Source: Bin55 sp964511425
Lineage (GTDB): Bacteria; Pseudomonadota; Gammaproteobacteria; Pseudomonadales; Azotimanducaceae
Length of the DNA stretch: 39,670 bases
Assembly (NCBI GenBank): GCA_964511425.1
Contig: CAZEFI010000014.1
Coordinates: 1 to 39,670, forward strand
Direction: 5' to 3'
Shown: positions 7,609-16,379 of the stretch, piece after piece
Layout: each line of letters starts with the position of its first letter
How positions within the stretch are numbered: the first letter of the stretch is position 1
Translations under genes and position numbers: made by a program
The notes under the pieces: model-generated
The model's input: only the letters and a program-made list of their open reading frames with translations
What the model was told of the DNA's origin: nothing
Databases searched by the model: none

Positions 7609-9996
7609 ATGAGTAAGTCTGCAAACGCATCTTTACAGATTAACTTAAACGTCACCGGTATGAGCTGTGGGTCTTGCGTTGCAAGACTCGAAACCGCTTT
7701 TAAGAGAGAAAGAGGAGTACTCGACGTAGCAGTAAATCTAGCAGCTGAACAAGCTCATTTACGGATCGACCCTTCGTTGCTAGGTGTCAAAGAATTGGCC
7801 GGCGTTGTACGGCGTTCAGGTTTTGATGTAGGTATTGAGACTCGTAACTACCAAGTTGGAGGTATGTCCTGTGCCGCGTGCGCCAATCAAATCCAAGATG
7901 TGGTACTCAAGATACCGGGAGTGGAATCTGCCCAGGTCAATTTTGCGACCGAAAGTGCCACAGTACAGTTTGTGGAGGGGCTCGTTCTTGAACACGAAGT
8001 GATTAATAGGGTACGCGCTGCTGGTTTTAGTCTTGACGCTGCACTCGCACCTGAAGACGAAGCAAACAAATTTCTATCGGAAATTTCAAGAGAACGTCGT
8101 TCAGTACTTTGGGCGTCGTTCTTTTCGTCATTGTTAGTGATGCAAATGATTGCTCAGTTCCTCGGTTGGCGAGAGTTTCACTTGATGCCTGCCGCCGAGG
8201 TCTTGTTTGCGACACCAGTACAGTTTTGGTTTGGTCGGCGATTTTACATTGGTGCTTTTAACGCGCTTAGGAACCGTAGTGCAAACATGGATGTATTAGT
8301 AGTGTTAGGTACGACCTCAGCTTATCTTTACAGTTGGTACTTAATGTTCAAGCATGGAGACGCGGCAGAGGGGATGCTGTACTTCGAGTCATCTGCGGTT
8401 ATTATCACCTTAGTGCTGTGGGGCAAATACTTAGAGACGCGCGCCAAACGTAAGACTTTCTCGGCAATGCGAGAATTACTCAATCTGCGACCTAGGATCG
8501 TGCGCGTTCGTCTTCCCACAGGAGAGACTATAGAAAAACCTACAGAACTATTGGAGCTAGGTGAAGAAATAACCTGCATACCTGGGGAACGAATTTCCGC
8601 AGATGGAGAAGTGATTCACGGTGAAGCACATCTTGATGAATCACTTATCACGGGTGAAAGCAATCCTGTTTACCGGAGAAAAGGGGACGAAGTGTGTGAG
8701 GGCGTAGTCAACCTTGACGGTCACCTGGTCGTTCGAGTTACGAAAGTCGGAGAAGAGACGACGTTGAATCGAATCGCTCGACTTGTGGCACAAGCACAAG
8801 TGGGTAAGACCGATATTCAACGGATGGTCGATAAAGTGAGTGGCTATTTTGTTCCAGTAGTGATCATGATCGCCTCAGTCACCCTAATCTCCTGGAGTTT
8901 TGTTGGAGTTTTTGAGAGTGCCTTAATCAACGCAGTGTCAGTACTTGTCATTGCCTGTCCCTGCGCACTTGGATTAGCTACACCCACCGCGGTAATAACT
9001 GGCACTGGTACAGCAGCTCGAGCGGGAATATTGTTTCGCGACATCGAAGCATTGGAACACGCGCATCACGTTCGAGAGGTTGTGTTTGACAAAACGGGAA
9101 CGTTGACTCGTGGTAAACCATCGTTTGTTCGTGGTGAGGTAATTCAGCATGGAAAAGGGGAACTGTACGACACCTACCTCCATGCAGCGATCGCACTTCA
9201 ATCGCTGAGTGAACATCCGATCGCGAAAGCTTTTCAAGAACATGCCAAGTCACAGAACATCTCTGTGTCAGAGCCGACCGGCTTTCGTGCTTTTGTCGGA
9301 GAAGGCGTGTCGGGAGAGGTTAATGGAGTCGCGTGTGCGTTGGGAAACGAACGAATACTACAACGATTTGGTAACTTTCAAGTAGAGACAGAAACCACCG
9401 AGAGTAAAGTTTGGTTGCTTTATGCAGGCGAAGTAGTAGCAGAGTTTGTTTTTGTAGATCTTCAGCGACCGACTTCGTACGAAGCTGTAAAAATGCTTTT
9501 AGACCGAAAAGTACGCGTGCGAGTTCTCAGTGGAGATAGTCAAGAGGTAACAGAAAAACTGGCCAATGCACTGGAGATTACATCGTATGAATTTCGCCAA
9601 ACTCCAGAAACTAAAGTAGCTCGAATAGAGGAATTACAAAAGAACCACAAAGCAGTCGCTATGGTAGGCGACGGGATCAACGATGCACCTGCTTTAGCAC
9701 GGGCTAGATTAGGCATCGCGATGAGTTCAGGTACCGACATTGCGATGGAAGCTGCCGCCGTCACATTGATGCGCACTGACCCTCGGTTAGTTGCCGCTAC
9801 CTTGGACATTAGCAAACGTACCTTTAACAAGATTTGGCAAAACTTATTCTGGGCGTTTATCTACAACGTCGTGATGATTCCATTAGCATTTTTGGGACAC
9901 TTAGATCCGACTTTCGCAGGTGCTGCAATGGCTCTGTCCAGTGTTAGCGTGGTAGCTAATTCTCTTCTGTTGAGACGTTGGCAGCCCCAGTTGTAG
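7609..9996 (+). CDS. copA: Copper-translocating P1B-type ATPase
   Basis: A 795-residue inner-membrane pump that uses ATP to move Cu+ (or Ag+) out of the cytosol. Two N-terminal metal-binding HMA domains carry GMSCGSC (residues 17-23) and GMSCAAC (85-91). Membrane helices follow, then the actuator loop with LITGES, the intramembrane CPC metal motif (ACPCALGLATP, near 450), the phosphorylation site DKTGTLT (Asp near 494), and GDGINDAP near 687. Length and order are typical of CopA. It sits six bases after an oxidase subunit III gene, so it could be the FixI/CopA2 type that supplies periplasmic copper to oxidase assembly rather than a detoxification pump. I see no CueR-type regulator nearby. Confidence 0.93.
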   Translation: MSKSANASLQINLNVTGMSCGSCVARLETAFKRERGVLDVAVNLAAEQAHLRIDPSLLGVKELAGVVRRSGFDVGIETRNYQVGGMSCAACANQIQDVVLKIPGVESAQVNFATESATVQFVEGLVLEHEVINRVRAAGFSLDAALAPEDEANKFLSEISRERRSVLWASFFSSLLVMQMIAQFLGWREFHLMPAAEVLFATPVQFWFGRRFYIGAFNALRNRSANMDVLVVLGTTSAYLYSWYLMFKHGDAAEGMLYFESSAVIITLVLWGKYLETRAKRKTFSAMRELLNLRPRIVRVRLPTGETIEKPTELLELGEEITCIPGERISADGEVIHGEAHLDESLITGESNPVYRRKGDEVCEGVVNLDGHLVVRVTKVGEETTLNRIARLVAQAQVGKTDIQRMVDKVSGYFVPVVIMIASVTLISWSFVGVFESALINAVSVLVIACPCALGLATPTAVITGTGTAARAGILFRDIEALEHAHHVREVVFDKTGTLTRGKPSFVRGEVIQHGKGELYDTYLHAAIALQSLSEHPIAKAFQEHAKSQNISVSEPTGFRAFVGEGVSGEVNGVACALGNERILQRFGNFQVETETTESKVWLLYAGEVVAEFVFVDLQRPTSYEAVKMLLDRKVRVRVLSGDSQEVTEKLANALEITSYEFRQTPETKVARIEELQKNHKAVAMVGDGINDAPALARARLGIAMSSGTDIAMEAAAVTLMRTDPRLVAATLDISKRTFNKIWQNLFWAFIYNVVMIPLAFLGHLDPTFAGAAMALSSVSVVANSLLLRRWQPQL

Positions 9997-10001
9997 GACA
10001 G

Positions 10002-10021
10002 AGTTGCCCCAATGGGGAACT
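10002..10021. terminator. Hairpin between convergent copA and a hypothetical gene
   Basis: An almost perfect inverted repeat, AGTT-G-CCCC-AAT-GGGG-AACT, lies between the two convergent stop codons, with one unpaired G. It lacks a clean T tract on either side (GTAAAAATTT follows on the plus strand), so it could be a weak bidirectional terminator or an mRNA-stabilising hairpin. Confidence 0.4.
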
Positions 10022-10029
10022 GTAAAAAT

Positions 10030-10524
10030 TTAGTCGTCTTGTGTAGATCGATCAGCACGATCTACTGACCCAAACACCCGCGATCTACTTGAGCTAAGGT
10101 GAACTGACACTCCTGGTGGCACGCTGAACGCGAGTTCGATTTGACCAATTTCGTGTCCGTAAGATTGCACGACGTCTTTTAACGCATAAGCTTCTTTAAT
10201 TAACCCCAATAAACGTTTTTGAGTTTCGGTAAGTTCTACTTCGGCAGCGACCGTGCTCAGTCGTTCCAACGCGTCCGTTTCCGTTGGTTCAATACATACG
10301 ACAATCGCTGGTGGTATCGTCAAACTTAGTTCAATATCACCAACGATAAAACCAGCACGTTCCAATATTGGTGCAAACGTTGAATACTCAGCAAAAAGTT
10401 TTTTTACTGCTGCCGATAGTCCCTGTCTTCCTGCATCGGCGACTTTAGCCAGCACCTCGTCGCCAGTAACTTTAACCTTTTCTTTAAGTTGATCGGCAGT
10501 CGACTTAAACTGTTTAAAAACCAC
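10030..10524 (-). CDS. Hypothetical protein with internally repeated IEL-PP motif
   Basis: A 164-residue protein I do not recognise. Its GTG start at 10524 is chosen because AAGGAG lies nine bases upstream, inside the end of coaE; the stop of coaE (10526) is one base away, so the two are probably coupled. The N-terminus is a basic amphipathic helix. Two similar segments follow: GFIVGDIELSLTIPPAIVV (about residues 58-76) and GHEIGQIELAFSVPPGVSV (about 124-142), separated by a helical linker, suggesting a duplicated beta unit. The C-terminus is Arg/Asp rich. No signal peptide or membrane helix is seen. Confidence 0.7.
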   Translation of the reverse strand: MVFKQFKSTADQLKEKVKVTGDEVLAKVADAGRQGLSAAVKKLFAEYSTFAPILERAGFIVGDIELSLTIPPAIVVCIEPTETDALERLSTVAAEVELTETQKRLLGLIKEAYALKDVVQSYGHEIGQIELAFSVPPGVSVHLSSSRSRVFGSVDRADRSTQDD

Positions 10525-10525
10525 T

Positions 10526-11140
10526 TCAATTATCTCCTTGAATTCGTTGATGTAAATCCCTGAGTTCTTGATCCAAAGCACGATAAAGATCGTCGGTTGT
10601 ACCGTTATTATCGATGATTACATCCGACCGTTGTTTGCGTTCTTCATTAGAAAGTTGCATGGACAATCGTTGTCTGAGGTGCTTCGCAGACGATCCATCG
10701 CGAACTAAAACTCGTTTCATTACGTTGGTTGTAATGGCGAGTATAGACCATACCTCGTCAACAAAAGTGTCCCAATTGGCTTCGATTAAGACTGCTGCTT
10801 CAAAAAATACGATGGGGTGTAGTTTTGTGCGTTCAACCTGCTCCAGTCGAGAGATTGCTAGTCTTTTGATTTCGGGCCAAACGATTGCATTCAGACGCTG
10901 CAGTGCTTCATAGTCCGCAAAGACAATCTTCGCGAGCGACTTTCGATTGATGTAGCCGTCCGTGTGAACGACACTGGGACCAAATTCATCAATAATTCGA
11001 CTGGATACTTCGGTGTTAGGAAGATATGACTCATGACCTAGTTGATCTGCGTCGATTACAGGATAGCCATTATCTTTTAAATAGGATGCAGCAGTTGATT
11101 TGCCCGCGCCGATACTACCTGTCAGACCAATCGTAAACAT
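10526..11140 (-). CDS. coaE: Dephospho-CoA kinase
   Basis: CoaE phosphorylates dephospho-CoA on the ribose 3'-OH, the last step of coenzyme A synthesis. The P-loop GLTGSIGAGKST begins five residues after the start; VIDADQLGHE and VFFEAAVLIEANWD are family-typical CoA-domain segments, and VRDGSSAKHLRQRLSMQ matches the lid region. The 204-residue length is normal. ATG 11140 (MFTIGLTG) is preferred to an in-frame TTG three codons upstream. In many gammaproteobacteria coaE lies near pilD and zapD; here it precedes an unrecognised gene instead. Confidence 0.93.
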   Translation of the reverse strand: MFTIGLTGSIGAGKSTAASYLKDNGYPVIDADQLGHESYLPNTEVSSRIIDEFGPSVVHTDGYINRKSLAKIVFADYEALQRLNAIVWPEIKRLAISRLEQVERTKLHPIVFFEAAVLIEANWDTFVDEVWSILAITTNVMKRVLVRDGSSAKHLRQRLSMQLSNEERKQRSDVIIDNNGTTDDLYRALDQELRDLHQRIQGDN

Positions 11141-11223
11141 CGCTAGCAAAGTTTAATGGTGGATCGAATCTATACATTGACGCAATGCTGGGTTCGGACT
11201 CAAGTCTCAGCAGTTTTCTTCCA

Positions 11224-11367
11224 TTATTCGAGCGTTGGTATTACTTCTGGGAGTTCATCGGTCTCACAATCTCGTGGCACAAACAACGCACAACTATTTA
11301 ACAGTGTCAGTGTCAATAAAAGAACTAAAACAGCGATGAGTTTACGTCGTAGTGAAGGGAATGACAT
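11224..11367 (-). CDS. Small predicted lipoprotein (47 residues)
   Basis: A short reading frame with an obvious lipoprotein signal: MSFPSLRRKL, then a hydrophobic core rich in Leu and Val, then LLNSC, in which Cys 26 would be lipidated. The mature part is only about 22 residues, contains a second Cys (PRDCETDE) and is acidic. ATG is the only start after an in-frame TGA; no good Shine-Dalgarno is visible, which lowers confidence. It lies upstream of coaE on the same strand, 83 bases from its ATG. The lipobox is imperfect (Asn at -2). A tiny outer-membrane lipoprotein is the best guess. Confidence 0.5.
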   Translation of the reverse strand: MSFPSLRRKLIAVLVLLLTLTLLNSCALFVPRDCETDELPEVIPTLE

Positions 11368-11563
11368 GCTAAGTTGTGATCAAGATGAGTTGAGGAGGAT
11401 TTCGAGACTGAGATTGTACGGTAGGGCGAATTGCACCGAACATTATCATTATGCGTGCAATGGATTGTTCGAATTCAAGGACCGAATGTTCGCGATTGAC
11501 CTATGACTGTAGACGTTAGGTGTTCCTCTAGATTGGGTCGTCGTGTAATTAACTTTATTTTGC

Positions 11564-11582
11564 GTGAGAATCCTTTTCTCAC
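11564..11582 (+). promoter_or_regulatory. Perfect hairpin upstream of selD fusion gene
   Basis: GTGAGAA and TTCTCAC form a perfect seven-base stem with a TCCTT loop, about 58 bases before the selD start. The plus strand has no T tract after it, so it is unlikely to terminate plus-strand transcription. It might be a leader element or the end of an unseen transcript. Nothing further supports a function. Confidence 0.3.
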
Positions 11583-11640
11583 CTAGGCAAACGACAACTC
11601 AAATTGGATATTCAGATGAACAGAGGACCTGTGTTAGTTG

Positions 11641-13809
11641 ATGCAAACCATACCTCACTATAAGTACGATTTGCTCTTGGTTGGTGCCGGGCACTCGAAT
11701 GTACAAGTTTTGCGTGCTTTTGGTATGGTACCAGACCCAGATATTCGCGTAACCGTGGTCGCTCGAGAGGCGCACTCACCGTATTCGGGTATGCTCCCAG
11801 GATTCGTGTATGGTAAATATTCATGGGAAGACATTCATGTTGATCTAGCGAAGCTTTGTACGTTCGCCAACGCGCGCCTCATAGTTGATGAAGTCATTCA
11901 AGTAGACCCATCCGATAACGCTGTACGCTTACGACATCGTCCAGAACTTCGATACGATTGTTTAGTGACCAATACAGGTGGTGAACCAGGGATCGAGTTT
12001 CGTAATCGTAATAACGTCACCGCTGTTAAACCAATTGGGCGGTTTACCAACGATTGGGATCTCATAGTAGAGCAAGGGGAATCTGGCGAATCACGAAAGC
12101 TTGTTATCGTCGGTGGCGGTCCTGGAAGTGTCGAAGTCGGACTTGCCGTTCGGGAACGCTTCGGTTCAGTGTTTGATATTACGATTGTGACTGCCGACGC
12201 GGAGTTGATGCGTCAACACAATCGATTCGCAAGAAAAAAGATCGCCAAAATTCTAAATCGGCACGCAATTAAGTTTGAACTGGATTTTCCCGTTGCCACT
12301 GTAACAGATGGAGAGGTAATCTCTGAGCACGGTGTGCGTATCGATTGTGACCATGTACTGTGGGTAACTGGAGTTGAAGCACCGGCATGGATACGAGAAT
12401 CTGGATTTGACGTCGACGCAGGAGGATTCTTAAAAGTCGACAATTGGTTACGTAGTACGTCACACCAGAACGTATTCGCGGGAGGAGACATGGTGTGTCT
12501 AGTGGGTCAAGAGCGTCCTAAATCAGGTGTTTTTGCAGTACGAGAAGGTCCGATACTTGCACGGAATGCTCGAGCATTTCTCAAAGGTAAGTCACTTCGT
12601 AAATATCGTGCACAAAAACAAGCTCTCGCCATCCTACGTTTGCCGGGAGACGATGCGTTGGCCTCTCGCGGCTCGTGGTGCGTACGATCCAAACTCATCA
12701 GTCGATGGAAACATCGAATTGACGTTAAGTTTATGCATCGATTTAGCAAGCTACCGCCAATGCCTTCTCCACGGATCAAGAAACGAAAACAAGAAGAGAT
12801 GCGATGCGGCGGTTGTGCATCGAAATTAGGACCAAGTCTTCTCGAACGAGTATTAACCCGATTGGAAGCCAACGACGTTCACGGTGTTGTCGATGGTTTG
12901 GGCGATGATGCTGCTGTGGTCGACCTTGGCTCGTCCTCATGCGTGACAAGTTGCGACCACTTTAAGTCGATGATCACTGATTCTTATCGGTTTGGGAAAA
13001 TTGCGGCAACTCATGCATTAAATGACCTATATGCAATGGGCGCTCTACCCAAAATTGCACTTGCCGTTGTGACAGTACCCCTAATGGCAACTTCATTGAT
13101 GGAGGATGATTTTTATCAAATGCTCGCAGGTGCGGTCGCAGTATTCGCGAACGATCGGGTATCGTTGGTGGGTGGTCATTCAACAGAAGGTAGCGAGATG
13201 TCGATAGGGTTCACTGTGACGGGAATCCCCACAAATAAGCCATGGTACCGAGCCGACATGTTGCCGGGTCAGGATCTTATTCTTACGAAACCTTTGGGAA
13301 CAGGTATTCTCTTAGCTGGATTGATGCAACAACAGACGCGCGCGTCAGATTTAGTTTCGTGCATCGAATGTATGGAACAGTCCAATAAAAAGGCCACTTC
13401 CATTTTTCGGACCTTTGAAGCGTCCACGGTAACAGATATCAGCGGTTTTGGCCTCGCGGGTCATTGCGCGGAACTAATTCAGCATTCTCAAGTGAACATC
13501 GAGATTTTTGCGGACGCTGTCCGCTTACTGTCTGGTACTCGAAACACTTTGCAATTGGGAGTGCGAAGTACGCTTCACGAGGCTAACGCAGAAGTTTTAG
13601 AGAATTTTAAAGTGTCCGCAAAGGTTGGACCACTGGATTTGGCACCTTTAGTTGATCCCCAAACCAGCGGTGGGCTCTTGGCTGCAATTCCGCGGGAGAA
13701 AAGCAATGAGTGCCTGTCTGCTCTCGTCGAAGCAGGATATCACGATGCAAAAGTAGTTGGTAGAACCATCCACAATGGCTCATCGCAAATTCTTAACGAT
13801 AGTTCTTAG
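11641..13809 (+). CDS. selD: FAD/NAD(P)-dependent oxidoreductase fused to selenide, water dikinase
   Basis: A 722-residue two-domain protein. Residues about 8-375 form a pyridine nucleotide-disulphide oxidoreductase of the NDH-2 type, with dinucleotide-binding VGAGHSN near 15-21, VGGGPGSVEVG near 157-167 and NVFAGGDM near 278. Residues about 385-715 are SelD, which makes selenophosphate from selenide and ATP: CGGCASKLG from Cys 389 carries the catalytic-type Cys and Lys, followed by DGLGDDAAV and LVGGHSTEGSEMS. This fusion is known in several bacterial groups; the oxidoreductase may supply reduced selenium. ATG 11641 is preferred to a TTG one codon earlier. The product supports selenocysteine or selenouridine formation, and selC lies about 3.5 kb away. 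Its stop abuts the stop of the convergent gene. Confidence 0.95.
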   Translation: MQTIPHYKYDLLLVGAGHSNVQVLRAFGMVPDPDIRVTVVAREAHSPYSGMLPGFVYGKYSWEDIHVDLAKLCTFANARLIVDEVIQVDPSDNAVRLRHRPELRYDCLVTNTGGEPGIEFRNRNNVTAVKPIGRFTNDWDLIVEQGESGESRKLVIVGGGPGSVEVGLAVRERFGSVFDITIVTADAELMRQHNRFARKKIAKILNRHAIKFELDFPVATVTDGEVISEHGVRIDCDHVLWVTGVEAPAWIRESGFDVDAGGFLKVDNWLRSTSHQNVFAGGDMVCLVGQERPKSGVFAVREGPILARNARAFLKGKSLRKYRAQKQALAILRLPGDDALASRGSWCVRSKLISRWKHRIDVKFMHRFSKLPPMPSPRIKKRKQEEMRCGGCASKLGPSLLERVLTRLEANDVHGVVDGLGDDAAVVDLGSSSCVTSCDHFKSMITDSYRFGKIAATHALNDLYAMGALPKIALAVVTVPLMATSLMEDDFYQMLAGAVAVFANDRVSLVGGHSTEGSEMSIGFTVTGIPTNKPWYRADMLPGQDLILTKPLGTGILLAGLMQQQTRASDLVSCIECMEQSNKKATSIFRTFEASTVTDISGFGLAGHCAELIQHSQVNIEIFADAVRLLSGTRNTLQLGVRSTLHEANAEVLENFKVSAKVGPLDLAPLVDPQTSGGLLAAIPREKSNECLSALVEAGYHDAKVVGRTIHNGSSQILNDSS

Positions 13810-14802
13810 TCATACTCGGAGAGGTTCTAAGAAATAGCATACACAATCTTGTCGAGCAATTCGAGGATCTTCGGTGTACATTGACATGATCGTGTCTCGT
13901 TTAAGCGATACGTTTTTTCCCTTGTACGTTAGAAAGGATCGTGTTTGATCTCGTTGGTCTTCATCGACAGCACGCAATCGAGCATGATCCACCACTACCC
14001 GTGCGAGTTCTGTCCCTTCGGGAATTGTTTTAAAGTTAAAACGATACAACTTTGGGGCAAACTTAGGAACTTGGTCATCTGAAATAGTATCGGCGTTCTC
14101 GATTAAGACTCGAACATTGTTTTGGAACAGTTCCTGATCCGTTGTATCAACAAAGGGTACGGTACCATGTTTCCACAAAGCTCTAATATAGTCCCTCGCT
14201 CGTGCAGCACTTGCAGGGTCCTGAGGTAACCCGGCTTCGATAGTAATGGACGTACAAAAACCAGATGTTCGACGTGTGAGTACGCCTGGAGGTTGTTGTG
14301 CAAAAATTGCGGTTTGGCTAAAGAGTCGCGCGGCCGACATCGTGGTCTCATCTACGCTCGCAACAATCGAATGATGCGGGTTTGGTCCAGTGTTGTTATG
14401 GATATCTAGCGCGAACCAAGGTTGTCTTGCTTCGACGTAAGAAATTACCTGATCCGCCCACTTGGCATAGGGAGAACTGCCACCTTCCCAAATTCGATTA
14501 AAGTCTGGTTGTCCATCAAGCATTCTTTTTTGATGCTGTGCTGCTTGAACATTTCCTACCAGAATCAAGCTAGAGGGTAATTTTTTCTTCTGATAATCTT
14601 CCTCTAGGAGAGCACCTAACGCATCCCATCCAGAGGTCTCGTTTCCGTGGAGAAGTGTGGAGAGAAAAAAAGGTTTCTTTCCCTTGATACAAAAATCGAA
14701 CAGAGTGGGCGTATGCAGAACAGACGCGAGTTCCTGTGCTCGTAATTTGGTTAGCTTTCTAAAGAAAACTAGATCTGACGAAACTTTCACGGTATCGGCC
14801 AA
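13810..14802 (-). CDS. M14-family metallohydrolase (succinylglutamate desuccinylase/aspartoacylase-like)
   Basis: A 330-residue soluble enzyme with the complete zinc-carboxypeptidase-like set: HGNE (His 52, Glu 55), DIHNNTG (His 135) and the catalytic Glu in TSITIEAG (Glu 189). The family removes acyl or amino-acid groups from amides. The substrate is unknown. The start is uncertain: TTG 14802 opens the frame, but GTG 14790 overlaps the upstream stop as GTGA, giving a coupled start four residues in; neither has a clear Shine-Dalgarno. It follows a GCS2-type ligase gene on the same strand, suggesting the pair makes and trims, or makes and recycles, a gamma-glutamyl or related conjugate. Confidence 0.85.
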   Translation of the reverse strand: MADTVKVSSDLVFFRKLTKLRAQELASVLHTPTLFDFCIKGKKPFFLSTLLHGNETSGWDALGALLEEDYQKKKLPSSLILVGNVQAAQHQKRMLDGQPDFNRIWEGGSSPYAKWADQVISYVEARQPWFALDIHNNTGPNPHHSIVASVDETTMSAARLFSQTAIFAQQPPGVLTRRTSGFCTSITIEAGLPQDPASAARARDYIRALWKHGTVPFVDTTDQELFQNNVRVLIENADTISDDQVPKFAPKLYRFNFKTIPEGTELARVVVDHARLRAVDEDQRDQTRSFLTYKGKNVSLKRDTIMSMYTEDPRIARQDCVCYFLEPLRV

Positions 14803-16208
14803 GTATGCACGGGGTCATTTGTTTCTTGTAATCGGGAATAGTCTAGTGTCAGTTGTGGGAAATTACGACCATGTTTTGCGACCCACTTTTGCTGCCACGT
14901 CGTACCATTTAAACCACTTCTCACGCGTTCGTGAACAATTCCAAGATAAAGGTCACATTCTTCTTCTGGAACATTCGCGGCAATCAACGCTTGTTTGGCA
15001 GCTGGGAGTAACTCTTCTGTGATCAGGTCAGAAATGCTTATTGACGTTCCGTTCGTCCAAACGATTTTAGCGGCTAGTCCATCGGTTGCCGCGATATAAA
15101 AATTTTCCTTCGCAGTGCTGAAGGGAATTTCACTTTCGATTGGAGTGGTTCGGTCTACTAACGCTCGAACAAACCCAATGAACGCTGCGCAGTTCGCGAC
15201 GCAATCCTTGATAGTTGGTCCGGACGGAACGGTGCGATGCTCAATCCGAAGATGTGGTTGCCCATCATAGTCGAACCCAATTAGTGGTCGGTTCCAACGC
15301 CAAATAGTACCATTCTGAAAGCGTAAATGCGCGTACTTATGTAGCGGTTCTGCTTGAACATAAGGTAATAATATTGCGTGATCATGAAGATTCGCTGCGA
15401 ACACCTCCATGAGTGATTTATTTACGTAGTCCGATCCGAAATATACTCGATTTAAATGTCTCGTACCGATGTCAATGGCTTGTTCAAACAATGGAATACG
15501 AGATTCGGACCAAAGTGCTTTACCGAACAAGTAATGTGAATTCGCGCTCAGCGCGACCATAGGAGCAGATGCAACGATCGCCGCATTGAAATCGCGTATG
15601 GCGCGCTCGGGTTTACACTGCAAATGAATTTGAAAGCTGGTCGCTGCGGCTTCCAACATCACGTCATCGTGTTTAATATCTAGTGCTTCATCTGTTCCTG
15701 CGATACGTATTTCAATTTCGGAACCGTCGCGCAACGCCATGAGTCGGTCGTTCAGTGCTTGGTAACGGACCATGTCAGACATGTGCTCAGACGTTAGGAG
15801 TTTTTGTTGTATTGTCGGCAATATACCAATTTGCACTAAATTGCACTTCAGGGCATGAGCTGTCGCTTGGCAATCTTTCCATGTCGACAACAACTCATCG
15901 TGTAATCTCGTAAATACGTTGCCAGTGAGGGAAGTTGGACTACCGTTGAGTTCGACATTGAATTGCGATAACTCTGGTACGACAAGTGGATTTCTTAGTG
16001 CATTGAGAAACTTTTTGTTGCAAGCTTTGGGATTACCCTCGCCATCTACAATCCAAGCTTCTAGTTCGAATCCAACGATGTCTCCGCGTGTGCTAAAGCG
16101 ATCAGACTCCATAAGACTCTGCAGATGGTCTGTTTCTTGCTTTAATAAGCGCCGGAAGCGACTAAAGTCAACTGCGTCGAAGTGACGGCGCTCGATTTCG
16201 TCTCCCAT
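14787..16208 (-). CDS. Glutamate-cysteine ligase family 2 (GCS2/YbdK-like) protein
   Basis: A 473-residue ATP-dependent carboxylate-amine ligase of the GCS2 type. Visible landmarks are GFELEAWIVD near residue 45 (the acidic metal/ATP site), FNVELNGSP, and HLRIEHRTVPSGPT in the C-terminal half, all like YbdK and EgtA-type ligases. The family joins glutamate to cysteine or other amines. The true partner here is unknown, and a separate gshA-type enzyme may exist elsewhere. The product contains no signal peptide. It overlaps the M14 hydrolase gene downstream, so both are probably cotranslated. It is divergent from the rhomboid gene across 171 bases. Confidence 0.88.
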   Translation of the reverse strand: MGDEIERRHFDAVDFSRFRRLLKQETDHLQSLMESDRFSTRGDIVGFELEAWIVDGEGNPKACNKKFLNALRNPLVVPELSQFNVELNGSPTSLTGNVFTRLHDELLSTWKDCQATAHALKCNLVQIGILPTIQQKLLTSEHMSDMVRYQALNDRLMALRDGSEIEIRIAGTDEALDIKHDDVMLEAAATSFQIHLQCKPERAIRDFNAAIVASAPMVALSANSHYLFGKALWSESRIPLFEQAIDIGTRHLNRVYFGSDYVNKSLMEVFAANLHDHAILLPYVQAEPLHKYAHLRFQNGTIWRWNRPLIGFDYDGQPHLRIEHRTVPSGPTIKDCVANCAAFIGFVRALVDRTTPIESEIPFSTAKENFYIAATDGLAAKIVWTNGTSISISDLITEELLPAAKQALIAANVPEEECDLYLGIVHERVRSGLNGTTWQQKWVAKHGRNFPQLTLDYSRLQETNDPVHTWPIP

Positions 16209-16379
16209 CTAAGGTGTCTCGGTAATTGTTTGACGGAGTTCTATAAAGAAAAATGAAAATTTTACGAACAATAATACTTTGCTATCTATTGTCATTCAGT
16301 TCTTGCGTCTCGTACTAGTTGACGACTTTGTTCTGGTACCTATAACGCAATTAAATTTTTGTTGAACTGAGTTTGAATT

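Noticed and set aside
9540..9830. Minus-strand frames inside copA
   Set aside because: Shadows of the strongly conserved ATPase P and N domains; no independent start signals.
11156..11506. 116-residue plus-strand frame upstream of selD
   Set aside because: Ser/Thr/Arg-rich with no domain pattern; it is antisense to the better-supported small lipoprotein frame.
12805..12850. Possible selenocysteine codon in SelD
   Set aside because: The catalytic position in CGGCASKLG is encoded by Cys codons; there is no in-frame TGA.
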